From Flavobacterium sp. CYK-55 (GTDB lineage Bacteria > Bacteroidota > Bacteroidia > Flavobacteriales > Flavobacteriaceae): a stretch of 64,000 nucleotides of DNA. Shown piece by piece: positions 26,270 through 35,229 of the stretch; the first letter of the stretch is position 1, and each line of letters begins with the position of its first letter. The notes under the pieces were generated by a model. The model made no database searches. It was not told the origin of the DNA and was given only the letters and a program-made list of their open reading frames with translations. The stretch spans positions 186,001 to 250,000 of the forward strand of contig NZ_JAHCDK010000003.1 of the NCBI RefSeq assembly GCF_018413465.1. Direction: 5' to 3'. Made by a program: the position numbers and the translations under genes.

Positions 26270-26629
26270 ATGTCCAAAAAACTGATACAGGATTTTTACA
26301 AATCTGATGCGCTCATCAACAGCGAAATCATGGATCAATACCTGCATCCTGAAGTTCTTTTAGATTGGAACAGCAGCACCGGTTTTAAGCAACTCAATCG
26401 CGAGCAACTCTTGTCGCTTACCACCGAAATGAGTAAAGCTTATGTGCGTTCAAAGGCCAGAATCAGCCATATTGTAAAAGAAGGGAATTTGGTTTCAGTG
26501 CGTTATACACATTGTATTAAAACGATTGAAAACCCACGTGAAGAAATGGTTCTTGCGCATTTTATGGTGATTTGGGAAATAAAGGATGACAAGTTATATC
26601 GCGGTTTTCAGATCAGTCAATTGCCCTAA
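26270..26629 (+). CDS. NTF2-like/SnoaL-fold protein
   Basis: The 119-residue protein has the cone-shaped NTF2-like pattern: an N-terminal helix pair (LIQDFYKSDALINSEIMDQYL), then strands ending in MVLAHFMVIWEIKDDKLYRGFQISQLP. There is no signal peptide or catalytic signature that fixes a reaction. It is the last gene of the lipid A operon, 2 nt after the second lpxD-like gene. Function unknown. Confidence 0.82.
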   Translation: MSKKLIQDFYKSDALINSEIMDQYLHPEVLLDWNSSTGFKQLNREQLLSLTTEMSKAYVRSKARISHIVKEGNLVSVRYTHCIKTIENPREEMVLAHFMVIWEIKDDKLYRGFQISQLP

Positions 26630-26670
26630 ATAATTTTAAAAAATATTCAAAAAAATAACGTCCAAAGGCA

Positions 26671-26678
26671 TACATTTG
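26671..26678 (+). promoter_or_regulatory. -7 promoter element (TACATTTG) for sucD
   Basis: TACATTTG lies 35 nt before the sucD ATG, in the gap after the lipid A operon. Confidence 0.55.
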
Positions 26679-26713
26679 CATAGCAAAATTTAAAACAACC
26701 AAAAAAATATATC

Positions 26714-27586
26714 ATGAGCGTTTTAGTCAATAAAAATTCAAAAATAATCGTACAAGGTTTTACGGGTAGCGAAGGTACTTTTCACGCTTCTCAAATGATT
26801 GAATACGGAACCAATGTAGTAGGTGGAGTAACTCCAGGTAAAGGTGGAACACTTCATTTAGATCGTCCGGTTTTTAATACGGTAAAAGATGCCGTTGATC
26901 AAGCCGGTGCCGATACTTCGATTATTTTTGTACCACCTGCCTTTGCCGCTGATGCCATCATGGAAGCTGCCGATGCAGGAATTAAAGTAATCATTACTAT
27001 TACTGAGGGAATTCCTGTAGCGGATATGGTAAAAGCGAATGATTATATCAAAAAACGCAACTGTGTTTTAATTGGCCCGAACTGTCCGGGTGTGATTACT
27101 CCTGAAGAAGCCAAAGTAGGAATTATGCCAGGATTTGTTTTCAAAAAAGGAAATGTGGGTATCGTTTCAAAATCAGGAACATTAACTTATGAAGCAGCTG
27201 ACCAAGTGGTAAAACAAGGTTTAGGTATCACAACGGCTATCGGAATTGGTGGTGATCCGATCATTGGAACAACGACTAAAATGGCAGTTGAAATGTTGAT
27301 GAATGATCCTGAAACAAAATGCATCATTATGATTGGTGAAATTGGCGGTCAACTTGAAGCTGATGCAGCTAAATGGATCAAAGCCGACGGAAACCGTAAA
27401 CCGGTAGTTGGTTTTATTGCAGGTGAAACGGCTCCTAAAGGAAGAACCATGGGACACGCGGGTGCGATTGTAGGTGGTTCTGACGATACGGCTGAAGCCA
27501 AAAAACGAATCATGCGCGAATGTGGTATTCACGTAGTTGATTCACCGGCTGAAATCGGTAAGAAAGTAAAAGAAATCATGGGATAA
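26714..27586 (+). CDS. sucD: Succinyl-CoA synthetase (ADP-forming), alpha subunit
   Basis: SucD forms the TCA-cycle enzyme with SucB, interconverting succinyl-CoA and succinate with nucleotide phosphorylation. The 290 residues contain the CoA-binding [57 protein letters not shown] and the phosphohistidine loop GHAGAIVGG near residue 245. sucB is not adjacent. The gene has its own promoter and terminator. Confidence 0.97.
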   Translation: MSVLVNKNSKIIVQGFTGSEGTFHASQMIEYGTNVVGGVTPGKGGTLHLDRPVFNTVKDAVDQAGADTSIIFVPPAFAADAIMEAADAGIKVIITITEGIPVADMVKANDYIKKRNCVLIGPNCPGVITPEEAKVGIMPGFVFKKGNVGIVSKSGTLTYEAADQVVKQGLGITTAIGIGGDPIIGTTTKMAVEMLMNDPETKCIIMIGEIGGQLEADAAKWIKADGNRKPVVGFIAGETAPKGRTMGHAGAIVGGSDDTAEAKKRIMRECGIHVVDSPAEIGKKVKEIMG

Positions 27587-27606
27587 TTTCCCGATTCATA
27601 AAATTT

Positions 27607-27638
27607 GAAAAGCCTTACAGTAATGTGGGGCTTTTTTT
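27607..27638 (+). terminator. Rho-independent terminator of sucD
   Basis: AAGCCTTACA (27610-27619) pairs with TGTGGGGCTT (27624-27633) around GTAA with G-T pairs, followed by a T7 run. Confidence 0.8.
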
Positions 27639-27707
27639 ATGGAAAAAACATCAAACAATATCTTAATAAAATTGTTGACTATTTTATTAAAATAGATTCG
27701 CAGAGTG

Positions 27708-27738
27708 TTGGTCAAAAAGAATAATACAGCTACATTTG
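27708..27738 (+). promoter_or_regulatory. Promoter of the 54-residue membrane protein (TTGG-19-TACATTTG)
   Basis: A -33-like TTGG (27708-27711), 19-nt spacer and perfect -7 TACATTTG (27731-27738) lie 25 nt before the ATG at 27764. Confidence 0.6.
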
Positions 27739-27763
27739 CGTATAATTCAATAATTCCGGAAAC

Positions 27764-27928
27764 ATGTTTGAATTTTCACAGTATTTAGGCTTTTTGCTAT
27801 TCTTAACCGTATTAACCATTGGCTTTTGGTTGATGATCTTTTTGATCGGTTTCGTTCAGTATTGGGTAGGCGGTGCGCTTTATGAAAGATATAAAGCTAA
27901 AAAAGCAGAAAAAGCCGCGGCAGAATAA
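27764..27928 (+). CDS. Small single-pass membrane protein (54 residues)
   Basis: A 55-codon frame has its own promoter and a strong terminator. It begins MFEFSQYLGFLLFLTV, spans the membrane once (about residues 8-33), has an aromatic GFVQYWVGGALYERY juxtamembrane segment and ends with a charged Lys/Glu/Ala-rich cytoplasmic tail. No family is recognised. The isolated transcription unit, hydrophobic-then-charged pattern and lack of rare features support a real small protein. It lies between sucD and a convergent outer-membrane gene. Confidence 0.75.
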   Translation: MFEFSQYLGFLLFLTVLTIGFWLMIFLIGFVQYWVGGALYERYKAKKAEKAAAE

Positions 27929-27947
27929 AATAATTATTTTGACGAAA

Positions 27948-27980
27948 TAAAAAAGGAACTCGCATTGAGTTCCTTTTTTT
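27948..27980. terminator. Bidirectional terminator between small membrane protein and outer-membrane barrel gene
   Basis: AAGGAACTC (27953-27961) pairs perfectly with GAGTTCCTT (27967-27975) around GCATT, with A-runs before and T-runs after, so it can serve both convergent genes. Confidence 0.85.
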
Positions 27981-30465
27981 ATCCCGGAAAGTCATCGCCA
28001 CCGCCATCACCGTTTTCACGTTTTGGTTGTTTTTCGCGATCTGTTTTTTGTTTGTTAAATCTAAAAGTTAGTGACAGAGTTATTTGTCTCTGTCTCCATT
28101 GCATCTCACTATACGAATTCACATTGAGCAATTGCACTTCATTGATTCGCTTACGTGAATTAAATACATCGTTGATGTTTAGTGCGAGTGTAGCTTTATC
28201 TTTAAAAATATCTCGGCTCCAAGCCAAATTCAGAGCGCCCACCGCTTTACTTGAACCTTGAGCTGTTTTTTGAGCAGCATCATAAGTGGCGTTGAGCTGA
28301 AAATCAACTTTATAAGGTAAATTCATTTTTGAACCCAAGCGAGCAAACCAAGTTCCGGCTGAATTGTCAAAATCAATGGTTTCAACCGTATTATCTGCTT
28401 TTTTATAGCTAAACGAACCCGATGTTTGGGTATTAAAAAAATTAAAATTAGTATTGAGTCGCCACCACTTAACCGGACTATAATTAACCGTGAACTCAAA
28501 ACCAGTATTTTGACTAGTGGTTAGGTTAAACGGTGTGTTAATAATCACCGGATTTCCGTCAATAAAACGCCCAGATTCAAATCGGACAAACTGAAAAGCA
28601 TCATGACGAATATTGGTATAAGCCGAAGCACTCAAGGTAATTTTATTGCCCCATTTCTTGAGGTAACTCACATCATAAGCATCAATAAGGGTTGGGTCAA
28701 TATCCGGATTTCCTTGAAAAATATTCAAATTACTTGAGTAAGATGAAAACGGATTGATGAACCTGCCGCGTGGACGATTGATACGTTTGCTGTAGCTAAT
28801 CGAAATCGTATTGCCTTGGCTTATTTCGTAATTTAAGAAGATACTCGGAAACCAATTATCGTATTTTTTAATATTGAAATCCTGGGTAGTGTATTGATCA
28901 ATGACAATTTTTGAATATTCATAACGAAGCCCGAGCAAATAAGAGAATTTCTTGATTTTAGAACCAAATTGTGTGTAAGCAGCCGTTACATTTTCGCGAT
29001 AATCAAGCGTATTGGTGTAATTGGTATTGGGTGTAAATTGCCCGTTTCCGATTAAATCTTCATCAACGCGAAATTCGGTAAGCATCTTTGAATAATCACC
29101 TTTAAAACCAGCCTCAAACTGACTGTCTTTACCCAATGGCAAAACATAGTCAGATTGAATCATGTTACGGTTTTGACGTTGTTTGTTTGATGTTTTCTCA
29201 GAAGAAACAAAACTCTGAACCGGCAAAATGGTCGTGCCGTAAATACCTGAAACATCATCGTCATGATTGATTGAAAACGAGGCGTCAACCGAAAATTTAT
29301 GCCCGTCTTTTGCAAATCGCTGTGTAAAATTGGTGGCATACTCAGCATTTTGGCTCTTGCTGCGCACATCGTTAAATCGTTGATTTTTTAGAAAACTACC
29401 GGTAGCAGGATAAATATCATAGGTAACGGTTTCAGGATTTGAACCTTTGTTGTTTCTGAGTGACATTGAATTGGTCCACGACGATTTTTTGCTCGTATAC
29501 AACTCAACGCCAAAGTTTGCATTCATACCTTCGCTACGTCGGTTATTTTTGCGACGTTCTTCTATGTAATTGATTAGATTGTGCGTTGTGTCAAAATTTT
29601 CTTGATTGATTTTGGTATTTCCGGGACTGTCATTTTTTCTGTAGCCTATACTTCCAAAAATATTTGATTCTTCACCTTTAATATTAAAGCTACCTGATAT
29701 TGCTGAGTTTTCGGGCGAACCAGCCGACAAAACCAAAGTGCCATTTATACCTTGATTTTTGCCTTTTTTAAGTAAGATATTGATGATTCCACCCGAACCT
29801 TCGGCATCATATCGCGCAGATGGGTTGGTGATGATTTCAACTTTATCAATCGCATCCGCTGAAATTTGCTTGAGTGCTTCGGTAATATTAATCGCATTTG
29901 ATGGGCGACCGTCAATCAATATTTTTACATTGTCATTGCCCCTCAAGAGAATATTTCCGTCAGCATCAACACTTACAGAGGGAATATTGTCTAAAACATC
30001 ACTAACCGTTCCGCCTTTGACCATCAAATCTTGTCCAACATTGTAAACCTTTTTATCAAGCTTGATATCAACGGTACTTTTCTCGGCGCGTACTTCAACT
30101 TGCTTGAGTTGTACTGCATCTTCTTCAAGTGGAATCATACCCAAGAACTGATTGTTTTGATAATCTTTGGCTTTGATTTCAAGGGGTTTGAACGAAATAA
30201 ATTCTGCTTTAGCAATATAATTCCCCGGTACTATCATCACTTCAAATTCACCTTTGGCATTGGTAATGCCGCCACCGATTATTTTAGAGTTGCCGGTATT
30301 AAAAAAAGTAATGGTTGCGTATTCAAGTGGTTGTTTGTTGCTTTTTTCAACAATGATTCCTGTAATTTTAATTTTAGGAACATCGGTTCTAGGTCGGTTT
30401 TGAGCTTGAAGTTGTATTACATTATGCAGAACTAAGAAAAGCGCAACAAAAAAGTGTTTGGTCAT
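27979..30465 (-). CDS. Outer-membrane beta-barrel protein with carboxypeptidase-like regulatory domain
   Basis: The 828-residue protein starts at the ATG giving MTKHFFVALFLVLHNV, with signal cleavage after QLQAQ. Next comes a CarboxypepD_reg-like beta domain (GIIVEKSNKQPLEYATITFF), then a plug domain (NILLRGNDNVKILIDGRPS) and a long barrel of the OMP_b-brl_3 type (NISYSKRINRPRGRFINPF, LNINDVFNSRKRIN). No TonB box is identified and the C-terminus ends in Gly/Asp-rich residues instead of an aromatic residue, which is common in this subfamily. The substrate is unknown; no SusD partner is adjacent, so a polysaccharide role is not supported. Confidence 0.88.
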   Translation of the reverse strand: MTKHFFVALFLVLHNVIQLQAQNRPRTDVPKIKITGIIVEKSNKQPLEYATITFFNTGNSKIIGGGITNAKGEFEVMIVPGNYIAKAEFISFKPLEIKAKDYQNNQFLGMIPLEEDAVQLKQVEVRAEKSTVDIKLDKKVYNVGQDLMVKGGTVSDVLDNIPSVSVDADGNILLRGNDNVKILIDGRPSNAINITEALKQISADAIDKVEIITNPSARYDAEGSGGIINILLKKGKNQGINGTLVLSAGSPENSAISGSFNIKGEESNIFGSIGYRKNDSPGNTKINQENFDTTHNLINYIEERRKNNRRSEGMNANFGVELYTSKKSSWTNSMSLRNNKGSNPETVTYDIYPATGSFLKNQRFNDVRSKSQNAEYATNFTQRFAKDGHKFSVDASFSINHDDDVSGIYGTTILPVQSFVSSEKTSNKQRQNRNMIQSDYVLPLGKDSQFEAGFKGDYSKMLTEFRVDEDLIGNGQFTPNTNYTNTLDYRENVTAAYTQFGSKIKKFSYLLGLRYEYSKIVIDQYTTQDFNIKKYDNWFPSIFLNYEISQGNTISISYSKRINRPRGRFINPFSSYSSNLNIFQGNPDIDPTLIDAYDVSYLKKWGNKITLSASAYTNIRHDAFQFVRFESGRFIDGNPVIINTPFNLTTSQNTGFEFTVNYSPVKWWRLNTNFNFFNTQTSGSFSYKKADNTVETIDFDNSAGTWFARLGSKMNLPYKVDFQLNATYDAAQKTAQGSSKAVGALNLAWSRDIFKDKATLALNINDVFNSRKRINEVQLLNVNSYSEMQWRQRQITLSLTFRFNKQKTDREKQPKRENGDGGGDDFPG

Positions 30466-30536
30466 GATCAAAATTTAAGGCGTAAAATTAAGTTTTGCAT
30501 TTCAGAATATATCTTAATCTTACGTTAAAGCAGTCG

Positions 30537-30875
30537 TTAAATAATTTCATTAACGCGTTCCCACGGTCGGGCAATTACAGCTTTATTCCCGTTAACAACA
30601 ATAGGTCTTTCAATCAAAACCGGATGCTTTGCCAATGCTTTGATGATGGCCAACGGTGTCATTTTTTTGTCTTTGTAATTTTGAATCCAAATAGGTTCTT
30701 TTTGTCGGACGAGTTCTATAGGTTTGATATTGAGTTTTTGAATCAAATCTTTAAGTTCATCAACAGATAAAGGCTTTTCAAGGTATTTTACAACTTCAAA
30801 ACCAGCTGACAATTGTTCTAATTGCAACAAGCATTCTCTTGATTTACTGCATTTAGGATTGTGATAAATAATCAT
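30537..30875 (-). CDS. ArsC-like arsenate reductase family protein
   Basis: The 112-residue thioredoxin-fold protein has the catalytic Cys9 in IYHNPKCSKSRECL and the RP motif in IERPIVVNGNKAVIARP, which fits glutaredoxin-coupled ArsC and the YfgD/Spx superfamily. It could reduce arsenate or have another redox role; no ars genes are nearby, so physiological arsenate reduction is uncertain. It is divergent from the CPBP protease gene. Confidence 0.85.
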   Translation of the reverse strand: MIIYHNPKCSKSRECLLQLEQLSAGFEVVKYLEKPLSVDELKDLIQKLNIKPIELVRQKEPIWIQNYKDKKMTPLAIIKALAKHPVLIERPIVVNGNKAVIARPWERVNEII

Positions 30876-30906
30876 ATTTATTTTTTTACAAAAGAACCAA
30901 TTAAAT

Positions 30907-30920
30907 TTCTAAATTTAGAA
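30907..30920. promoter_or_regulatory. 14-bp perfect palindrome between divergent genes
   Basis: TTCTAAATTTAGAA is self-complementary and lies between the arsC-like gene and the CPBP gene. It could be an operator, but its A/T content makes chance plausible. Confidence 0.3.
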
Positions 30921-30937
30921 CATACAATCATTATTTT

Positions 30938-31897
30938 ATGTTTATAGAACAAGGCATCAACAGCGAAAATAAATTCTGGAAATATTTATTGGGATCAATT
31001 ATAATTATTGGAGCATCGTTAATTGGGCAAATTCCCCTTTTAATAGGTGTGATGTTCAAAACTATAGGTAACGGTAAAATGATGCCCGACAGTGAAAATG
31101 ATTTAATGAAAATGTTTGATCCAAACATGGCTTTGTTTCTAATTATGATTTCGTTTTTGTTTGCCGTAGGTGGAATATACTTAGTTATGCGTTATTTACA
31201 CAAACAAACCCTGCATTCCATCATTACTTCTAGAACAAAAATTGATAAAAAGCGCATTATCTTTTCATTCATTATTTGGGCTTTACTCAGTGTTATTTCA
31301 ACGGTAGTGACTTATTTTGACAGTCCGGGTGATTTTGTTGTTAATTTTCAACTTTGGCCTTTTTTAGGATTATTCATCATTGCCGTATTATTGATTCCGA
31401 TACAGACCACTTGTGAAGAACTCGTTTTTCGGGGATATCTCATGCAGGGTTTTGGCAATTTAGCACATAATAAATGGTTTCCATTACTGATGACTTCAGT
31501 TGTTTTTGGGTGCATGCACATCTTTAATCCTGAGGTTCAAAAAATGGGCTACATTATTTTGATTTATTATATCGGAACCGGACTCATGCTCGGTATCATG
31601 ACTTTGATGGATGAAGGAATGGAACTTTCTCTGGGTTTTCACGCTGCGAATAATTTAATCGGAGCTTTGTTGGTTACCTCAGATTGGTCAGCTTTACAGA
31701 CCAATTCAATTCTAAAAGATTTATCAGAACCTTCAGCAGGCATTGATGTCATTATTCCGGTGGTGGTCGTTTACCCGATATTACTTTGGGTTTTCAGCAA
31801 AAAATATCATTGGAACAATTGGACAGAAAAACTAACGGGCAACTTAACTACACAACATGAACACTCCGACTTATCACAACGTACACAACAGTTTTAA
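30938..31897 (+). CDS. CPBP family intramembrane metalloprotease (CAAX-like)
   Basis: The 319-residue protein has about eight hydrophobic segments. The family motifs are the Glu-Glu pair in TTCEELVFRGYLMQGF (about residue 159), the FGCMHIF motif with His and the HAANNLIGALL motif. These residues form the intramembrane active site in this family. It may process proteins or be involved in bacteriocin resistance or membrane-protein turnover; the substrate is unknown. Its end overlaps the start of menE by 41 nt. Confidence 0.9.
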   Translation: MFIEQGINSENKFWKYLLGSIIIIGASLIGQIPLLIGVMFKTIGNGKMMPDSENDLMKMFDPNMALFLIMISFLFAVGGIYLVMRYLHKQTLHSIITSRTKIDKKRIIFSFIIWALLSVISTVVTYFDSPGDFVVNFQLWPFLGLFIIAVLLIPIQTTCEELVFRGYLMQGFGNLAHNKWFPLLMTSVVFGCMHIFNPEVQKMGYIILIYYIGTGLMLGIMTLMDEGMELSLGFHAANNLIGALLVTSDWSALQTNSILKDLSEPSAGIDVIIPVVVVYPILLWVFSKKYHWNNWTEKLTGNLTTQHEHSDLSQRTQQF

Positions 31898-32903
31898 ACT
31901 CGATGGGTTTCATTTAAATCGAGAAGATTTATGCCGAGTTGCCTATAGTTTTATCAAAGAAGGTGAGGCGCACGAAAAACCGGTAGGCAGTTTTATTCTC
32001 GATTGGTTTGATGACCGTCCGTATATTGAAATGCGCACCTCAGGCACCACCGGAAAACCCAAGGTAATTCGCGTTAACAAACAAGCCATGGTTGCATCAG
32101 CGTTGGCCACTGGTGATTTTTTCGGGCTTGAACCCGGCCAAAAAGTTTTGCATTGTTTGCCGGTTCAATTCATCGCCGGTAAAATGATGTTTGTGCGCGG
32201 TTTCATCCTCGGTTTAGATATGGATTTTGTAGCCCCGAATGCACATCCGCTTCAAAAAATAGAATGTGACTATGATTTTGTGGCGATGGTTCCGCTGCAA
32301 GCGCAAAACTCCATCAAACAACTCAAACATGTTAAGAAGATGATTGTGGGTGGAGCAAGCATGCATCCGAATCTTGAAAAACAACTCGTCAAACTCAAAA
32401 CCGAATCATACGAAACCTACGGCATGACCGAGACCATTACACACATCGCAGCCAAAAAAGTAGGAGAGAAGGCCTTTACGGTTTTACCTGGGGTAACCAT
32501 TTCGTATAACGAAAACAATTGTTTGGTGATTCACGCGCCGAGCATTTCTGATGAAGTCATCATCACCAACGATTTGGTTGAACTGGTCAATGAAAATCAA
32601 TTTGTATTTATGGGCCGATTTGACAATGTAGTCAACAGCGGCGGTATCAAACTTATTCCGGAGCAAATCGAGCAAAAACTCAAATTGCACATCTCTGAAC
32701 GATTTTTTGTATCCGGATTACCCGATGACAAACTCGGCGAAAAATTAGTATTGGTCGTTGAAGGCGCTCAACATGAAATGGATCAAGATGTTTTTTCAGA
32801 ACTCAGCAAATATGAAAAACCCAAAGAAATTTATTTTGTACCCAAGTTCAAAGAAACCGAAACCGGAAAAATCATTCGTAAAGAAACTTTAGAAATGATA
32901 TAA
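31857..32903 (+). CDS. menE: AMP-binding o-succinylbenzoate--CoA ligase (MenE-like)
   Basis: The 348-residue protein is short for the ANL family, as is usual for MenE in Flavobacteria. It has the P-loop-like TSGTTGKPKVIR, ETYGMTETITHIA and the FMGRFDNVVNSGGIKLIPEQIE motif with the hinge and the final catalytic Lys region TGKIIRKETL. It should activate o-succinylbenzoate for menaquinone synthesis; no other men genes are in view, so the assignment rests on sequence. The ATG lies 41 nt inside the CPBP gene, and a strong terminator follows. Confidence 0.85.
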   Translation: MNTPTYHNVHNSFKLDGFHLNREDLCRVAYSFIKEGEAHEKPVGSFILDWFDDRPYIEMRTSGTTGKPKVIRVNKQAMVASALATGDFFGLEPGQKVLHCLPVQFIAGKMMFVRGFILGLDMDFVAPNAHPLQKIECDYDFVAMVPLQAQNSIKQLKHVKKMIVGGASMHPNLEKQLVKLKTESYETYGMTETITHIAAKKVGEKAFTVLPGVTISYNENNCLVIHAPSISDEVIITNDLVELVNENQFVFMGRFDNVVNSGGIKLIPEQIEQKLKLHISERFFVSGLPDDKLGEKLVLVVEGAQHEMDQDVFSELSKYEKPKEIYFVPKFKETETGKIIRKETLEMI

Positions 32904-32935
32904 AAAAAGCGCTTCCATTGAGAAGCGCTTTTTAT
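32904..32935 (+). terminator. Rho-independent terminator of menE
   Basis: GCGCTTC (32909-32915) pairs with GAAGCGC (32922-32928) around CATTGA, extended by A/T pairs and a T-run. It may also serve the convergent DoxX gene. Confidence 0.9.
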
Positions 32936-32944
32936 TTTTAAAAG

Positions 32945-33370
32945 TTAATGTTCCATTTTAAAATAATAATCGGCTGAGTGTTTTCCGGAGCCATAAAACA
33001 AAAAGAAAACGCCCAAAGAAAAAACTGCGGTTGCCGTGATTAAATTGTTTGCATTCATAACTCCGGCAAAGTTGATGGCTATGGCTCCCATAAAAATGGG
33101 TAATTGTGCCATAATAGCCCAGCGAGTCAATAATCCGAAGATCATCATGATTCCGCCCATAATATGAGCCGCAGCAATGTAGTGAAAGGTGAGCATGCCA
33201 CCCATAAAATTACTCACCGGAGCAATCAAATCTTCAAAAGCTCTGCTGTGGGTAATGAACGAAGCTCCTTTGTATATCAAAAAAATACCAAAGGAAATTC
33301 GCAGCGTGTCTAAACCATAGTTGGTGTGAGCGTTGGCCCATTTGTTCAAACTTTTTACCGTTGTGTTCAT
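32945..33370 (-). CDS. DoxX family membrane protein
   Basis: The 141-residue protein has four hydrophobic segments. The family pattern is LRISFGIFLIYKGASF near the start, HIMGGIMMIFGLLTRWA in the middle and GVFFLFYGSGKHSADYYF at the end. DoxX proteins are linked to quinone or thiosulfate-dependent redox in some species, but the role here is unknown. The gene stands alone between a terminator and an M1 peptidase gene. Confidence 0.88.
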   Translation of the reverse strand: MNTTVKSLNKWANAHTNYGLDTLRISFGIFLIYKGASFITHSRAFEDLIAPVSNFMGGMLTFHYIAAAHIMGGIMMIFGLLTRWAIMAQLPIFMGAIAINFAGVMNANNLITATAVFSLGVFFLFYGSGKHSADYYFKMEH

Positions 33371-33463
33371 AGCGAATAAGTTTAAAATTGAAAACTAAGT
33401 TATTCACAATAAACGCTATACAGGTTTATTTTAGCATAAAGTTTCAACAATTTTACCAACCAA

Positions 33464-35101
33464 TTAATGAACGATGTTTAATTGATAGAAGAATTTCTGT
33501 TGGTTGAAATTTTCAGATTTAGGGCGCTTTTTGAATTTAATCTTGGTATTGACCCAATGGTTTGAAACGTTAATTCGGTTAGATTTTCCGTTATTTAATA
33601 TTTCAACAGGTAAACTAAAATGAAGCTCATCAGTTTTCCATCGCAACTGAAGCATTTTATTTTGATCCCTTTTAATTTCTAGAATCGGTAAATTTTTATG
33701 CTTGAGATATTGATTAAAAACTGGGGTCAAATCAAGTCCGGTTTCTTGATTGAAGAATGAAATTACAGTGGGTGTATCAATTATCTGATGTTTGAATTGC
33801 GTACTATATTTTAAAATCAATGCCCACCATTTTACATCATCGTTCAAAATATGACGGATGGTATTGAGCATCAGCGCACCTTTGTAATACATATCGCCCG
33901 AGCCTTCATTGCCCACGCCATAAGCGCCTATAATGGGTTTGTCATTTTGAACATTGCGTTTGAGTCCGTTGATGTAGGTTTGTGCTTTCTCATATCCGTA
34001 CAAACACTCTAAATACACACTTTCAGAATAACAGGTAAAACCTTCGTGTATCCACATATCAGCCACATCTTTTGAGGTAATGCTGTTGCCAAACCATTCG
34101 TGCCCACTTTCGTGAATGATGATAAAATCAAACAACATTCCCTCGCCGGTACCCGATAAATCATTGCCCAAATAACCGTTCATGTAATGGTTTCCATAGG
34201 CTACAGCGCTCTGGTGTTCCATGCCTAAATAAGGCGTTTCCACCAATTTGTAGCCATCTTCAGCAAACGGATAAGGGCCAAATTTACGCTGAAAGCAATC
34301 CATCATGGGCTTCACTTGCTCAAACTGAATTTTGGCTTTAGATTCATTCTCACGCAACACATAATAATCCAAATCAAGGCCTTGATACGAATCGCCTATC
34401 AAAACATAATCGCCCACATTGAGCGTAATATCGTAGTTATTGATCGGGTTTTTAACCTCCCAATCCCAGCGCGTATAACCATTATTCAGGTTGGTGCTGC
34501 CCATGAATCGGCCATTTGAAACATTCATCAGCCCATTCGGGACGGCCACTTTAATGCTGCAACCCAAATCAGGCTCATCGGTTTGCGAATCTTTACACGG
34601 AAACCACAAACTAGCGCCGGTGCCTTGAACTGCTACGCCCACCCAGTCTTTTCCGGCTGAATCTTTTGTAAACACAAAACCACCATCCCAAGGCGCATGC
34701 TTGGCTATGTGCGGCTGTCCATGATAATAAAAGCGCAATTTTTGCTCGGAATCTTTGAGCAAAGGTTGATCAAATTTTACAAAAACAGCATTAAATTCAC
34801 GTTCAAACTTGAGTGGCTTTCCTGATAAAACAATGCTGTCAATAAGCATATTCTCAAACAAATCAAGCTGAATTTTGGGCGTATCTTCAACCGTTTTAAA
34901 AGTAATTTCATTGTACCCCGACAGTTTTTTTTCGGCCGGATTAAGTTGCAAATTCAAATCATACCGAAGCACATTATAGCAACTGCGCTCAAAACGCATT
35001 CCGCCAAAAAGTGAATCTTTTCGCGTGAAATTTTCTTGCGCCTGAGCCAGCGAACTGCACAAACCGACACTCAAAACAAAAAGATAAAAGCTTCGAATCA
35101 T
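33464..35101 (-). CDS. M1 family metallopeptidase, exported
   Basis: The 545-residue protein has a signal peptide (MIRSFYLFVLSVGL, cleavage near SLAQAQ). An N-terminal beta-rich domain precedes the gluzincin domain with the zinc motif HESGHEWFG (His330, His334) and the third ligand Glu in WIHEGFTCYSESVY about 20 residues later. The VGVAVQGTGASLWFPCKDSQ segment replaces the usual GAMEN-like exopeptidase loop; the later LGMEHQSAVAYGN is the GxMEN equivalent. It should be an aminopeptidase acting in the periplasm on peptides. It lies on the same strand downstream of the carboxylase gene but a repeat separates the two. Confidence 0.92.
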   Translation of the reverse strand: MIRSFYLFVLSVGLCSSLAQAQENFTRKDSLFGGMRFERSCYNVLRYDLNLQLNPAEKKLSGYNEITFKTVEDTPKIQLDLFENMLIDSIVLSGKPLKFEREFNAVFVKFDQPLLKDSEQKLRFYYHGQPHIAKHAPWDGGFVFTKDSAGKDWVGVAVQGTGASLWFPCKDSQTDEPDLGCSIKVAVPNGLMNVSNGRFMGSTNLNNGYTRWDWEVKNPINNYDITLNVGDYVLIGDSYQGLDLDYYVLRENESKAKIQFEQVKPMMDCFQRKFGPYPFAEDGYKLVETPYLGMEHQSAVAYGNHYMNGYLGNDLSGTGEGMLFDFIIIHESGHEWFGNSITSKDVADMWIHEGFTCYSESVYLECLYGYEKAQTYINGLKRNVQNDKPIIGAYGVGNEGSGDMYYKGALMLNTIRHILNDDVKWWALILKYSTQFKHQIIDTPTVISFFNQETGLDLTPVFNQYLKHKNLPILEIKRDQNKMLQLRWKTDELHFSLPVEILNNGKSNRINVSNHWVNTKIKFKKRPKSENFNQQKFFYQLNIVH

Positions 35102-35126
35102 GGTTTTTGTATTTTAATATTGATCA

Positions 35127-35217
35127 TTAGGGCGTGCCCCTGCGGGTCGCGCTTTTCGTTTCAAGTCCTCGCTGCACTGCGGGCTTTTCACTGCAATCGC
35201 TCACGCAAAAGTGTCCC
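35127..35217. repeat. Intergenic repeat of a second, related family
   Basis: It begins TTAGGGCGTGCCCCTGCGGG, contains several GCTTTTC and CACTGCAATC blocks, and ends TCACGCAAAAGTGTCCCGG. This matches my memory of a common Flavobacteria GGGCGT...CTCACGC repeat. It shares the CACTGCAATC-type core with the six Flavo-1-like copies but has different ends. It lies in the 128-nt gap between the carboxylase and peptidase genes. Confidence 0.5.
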
Positions 35218-35229
35218 GGAAAAAGCAGC

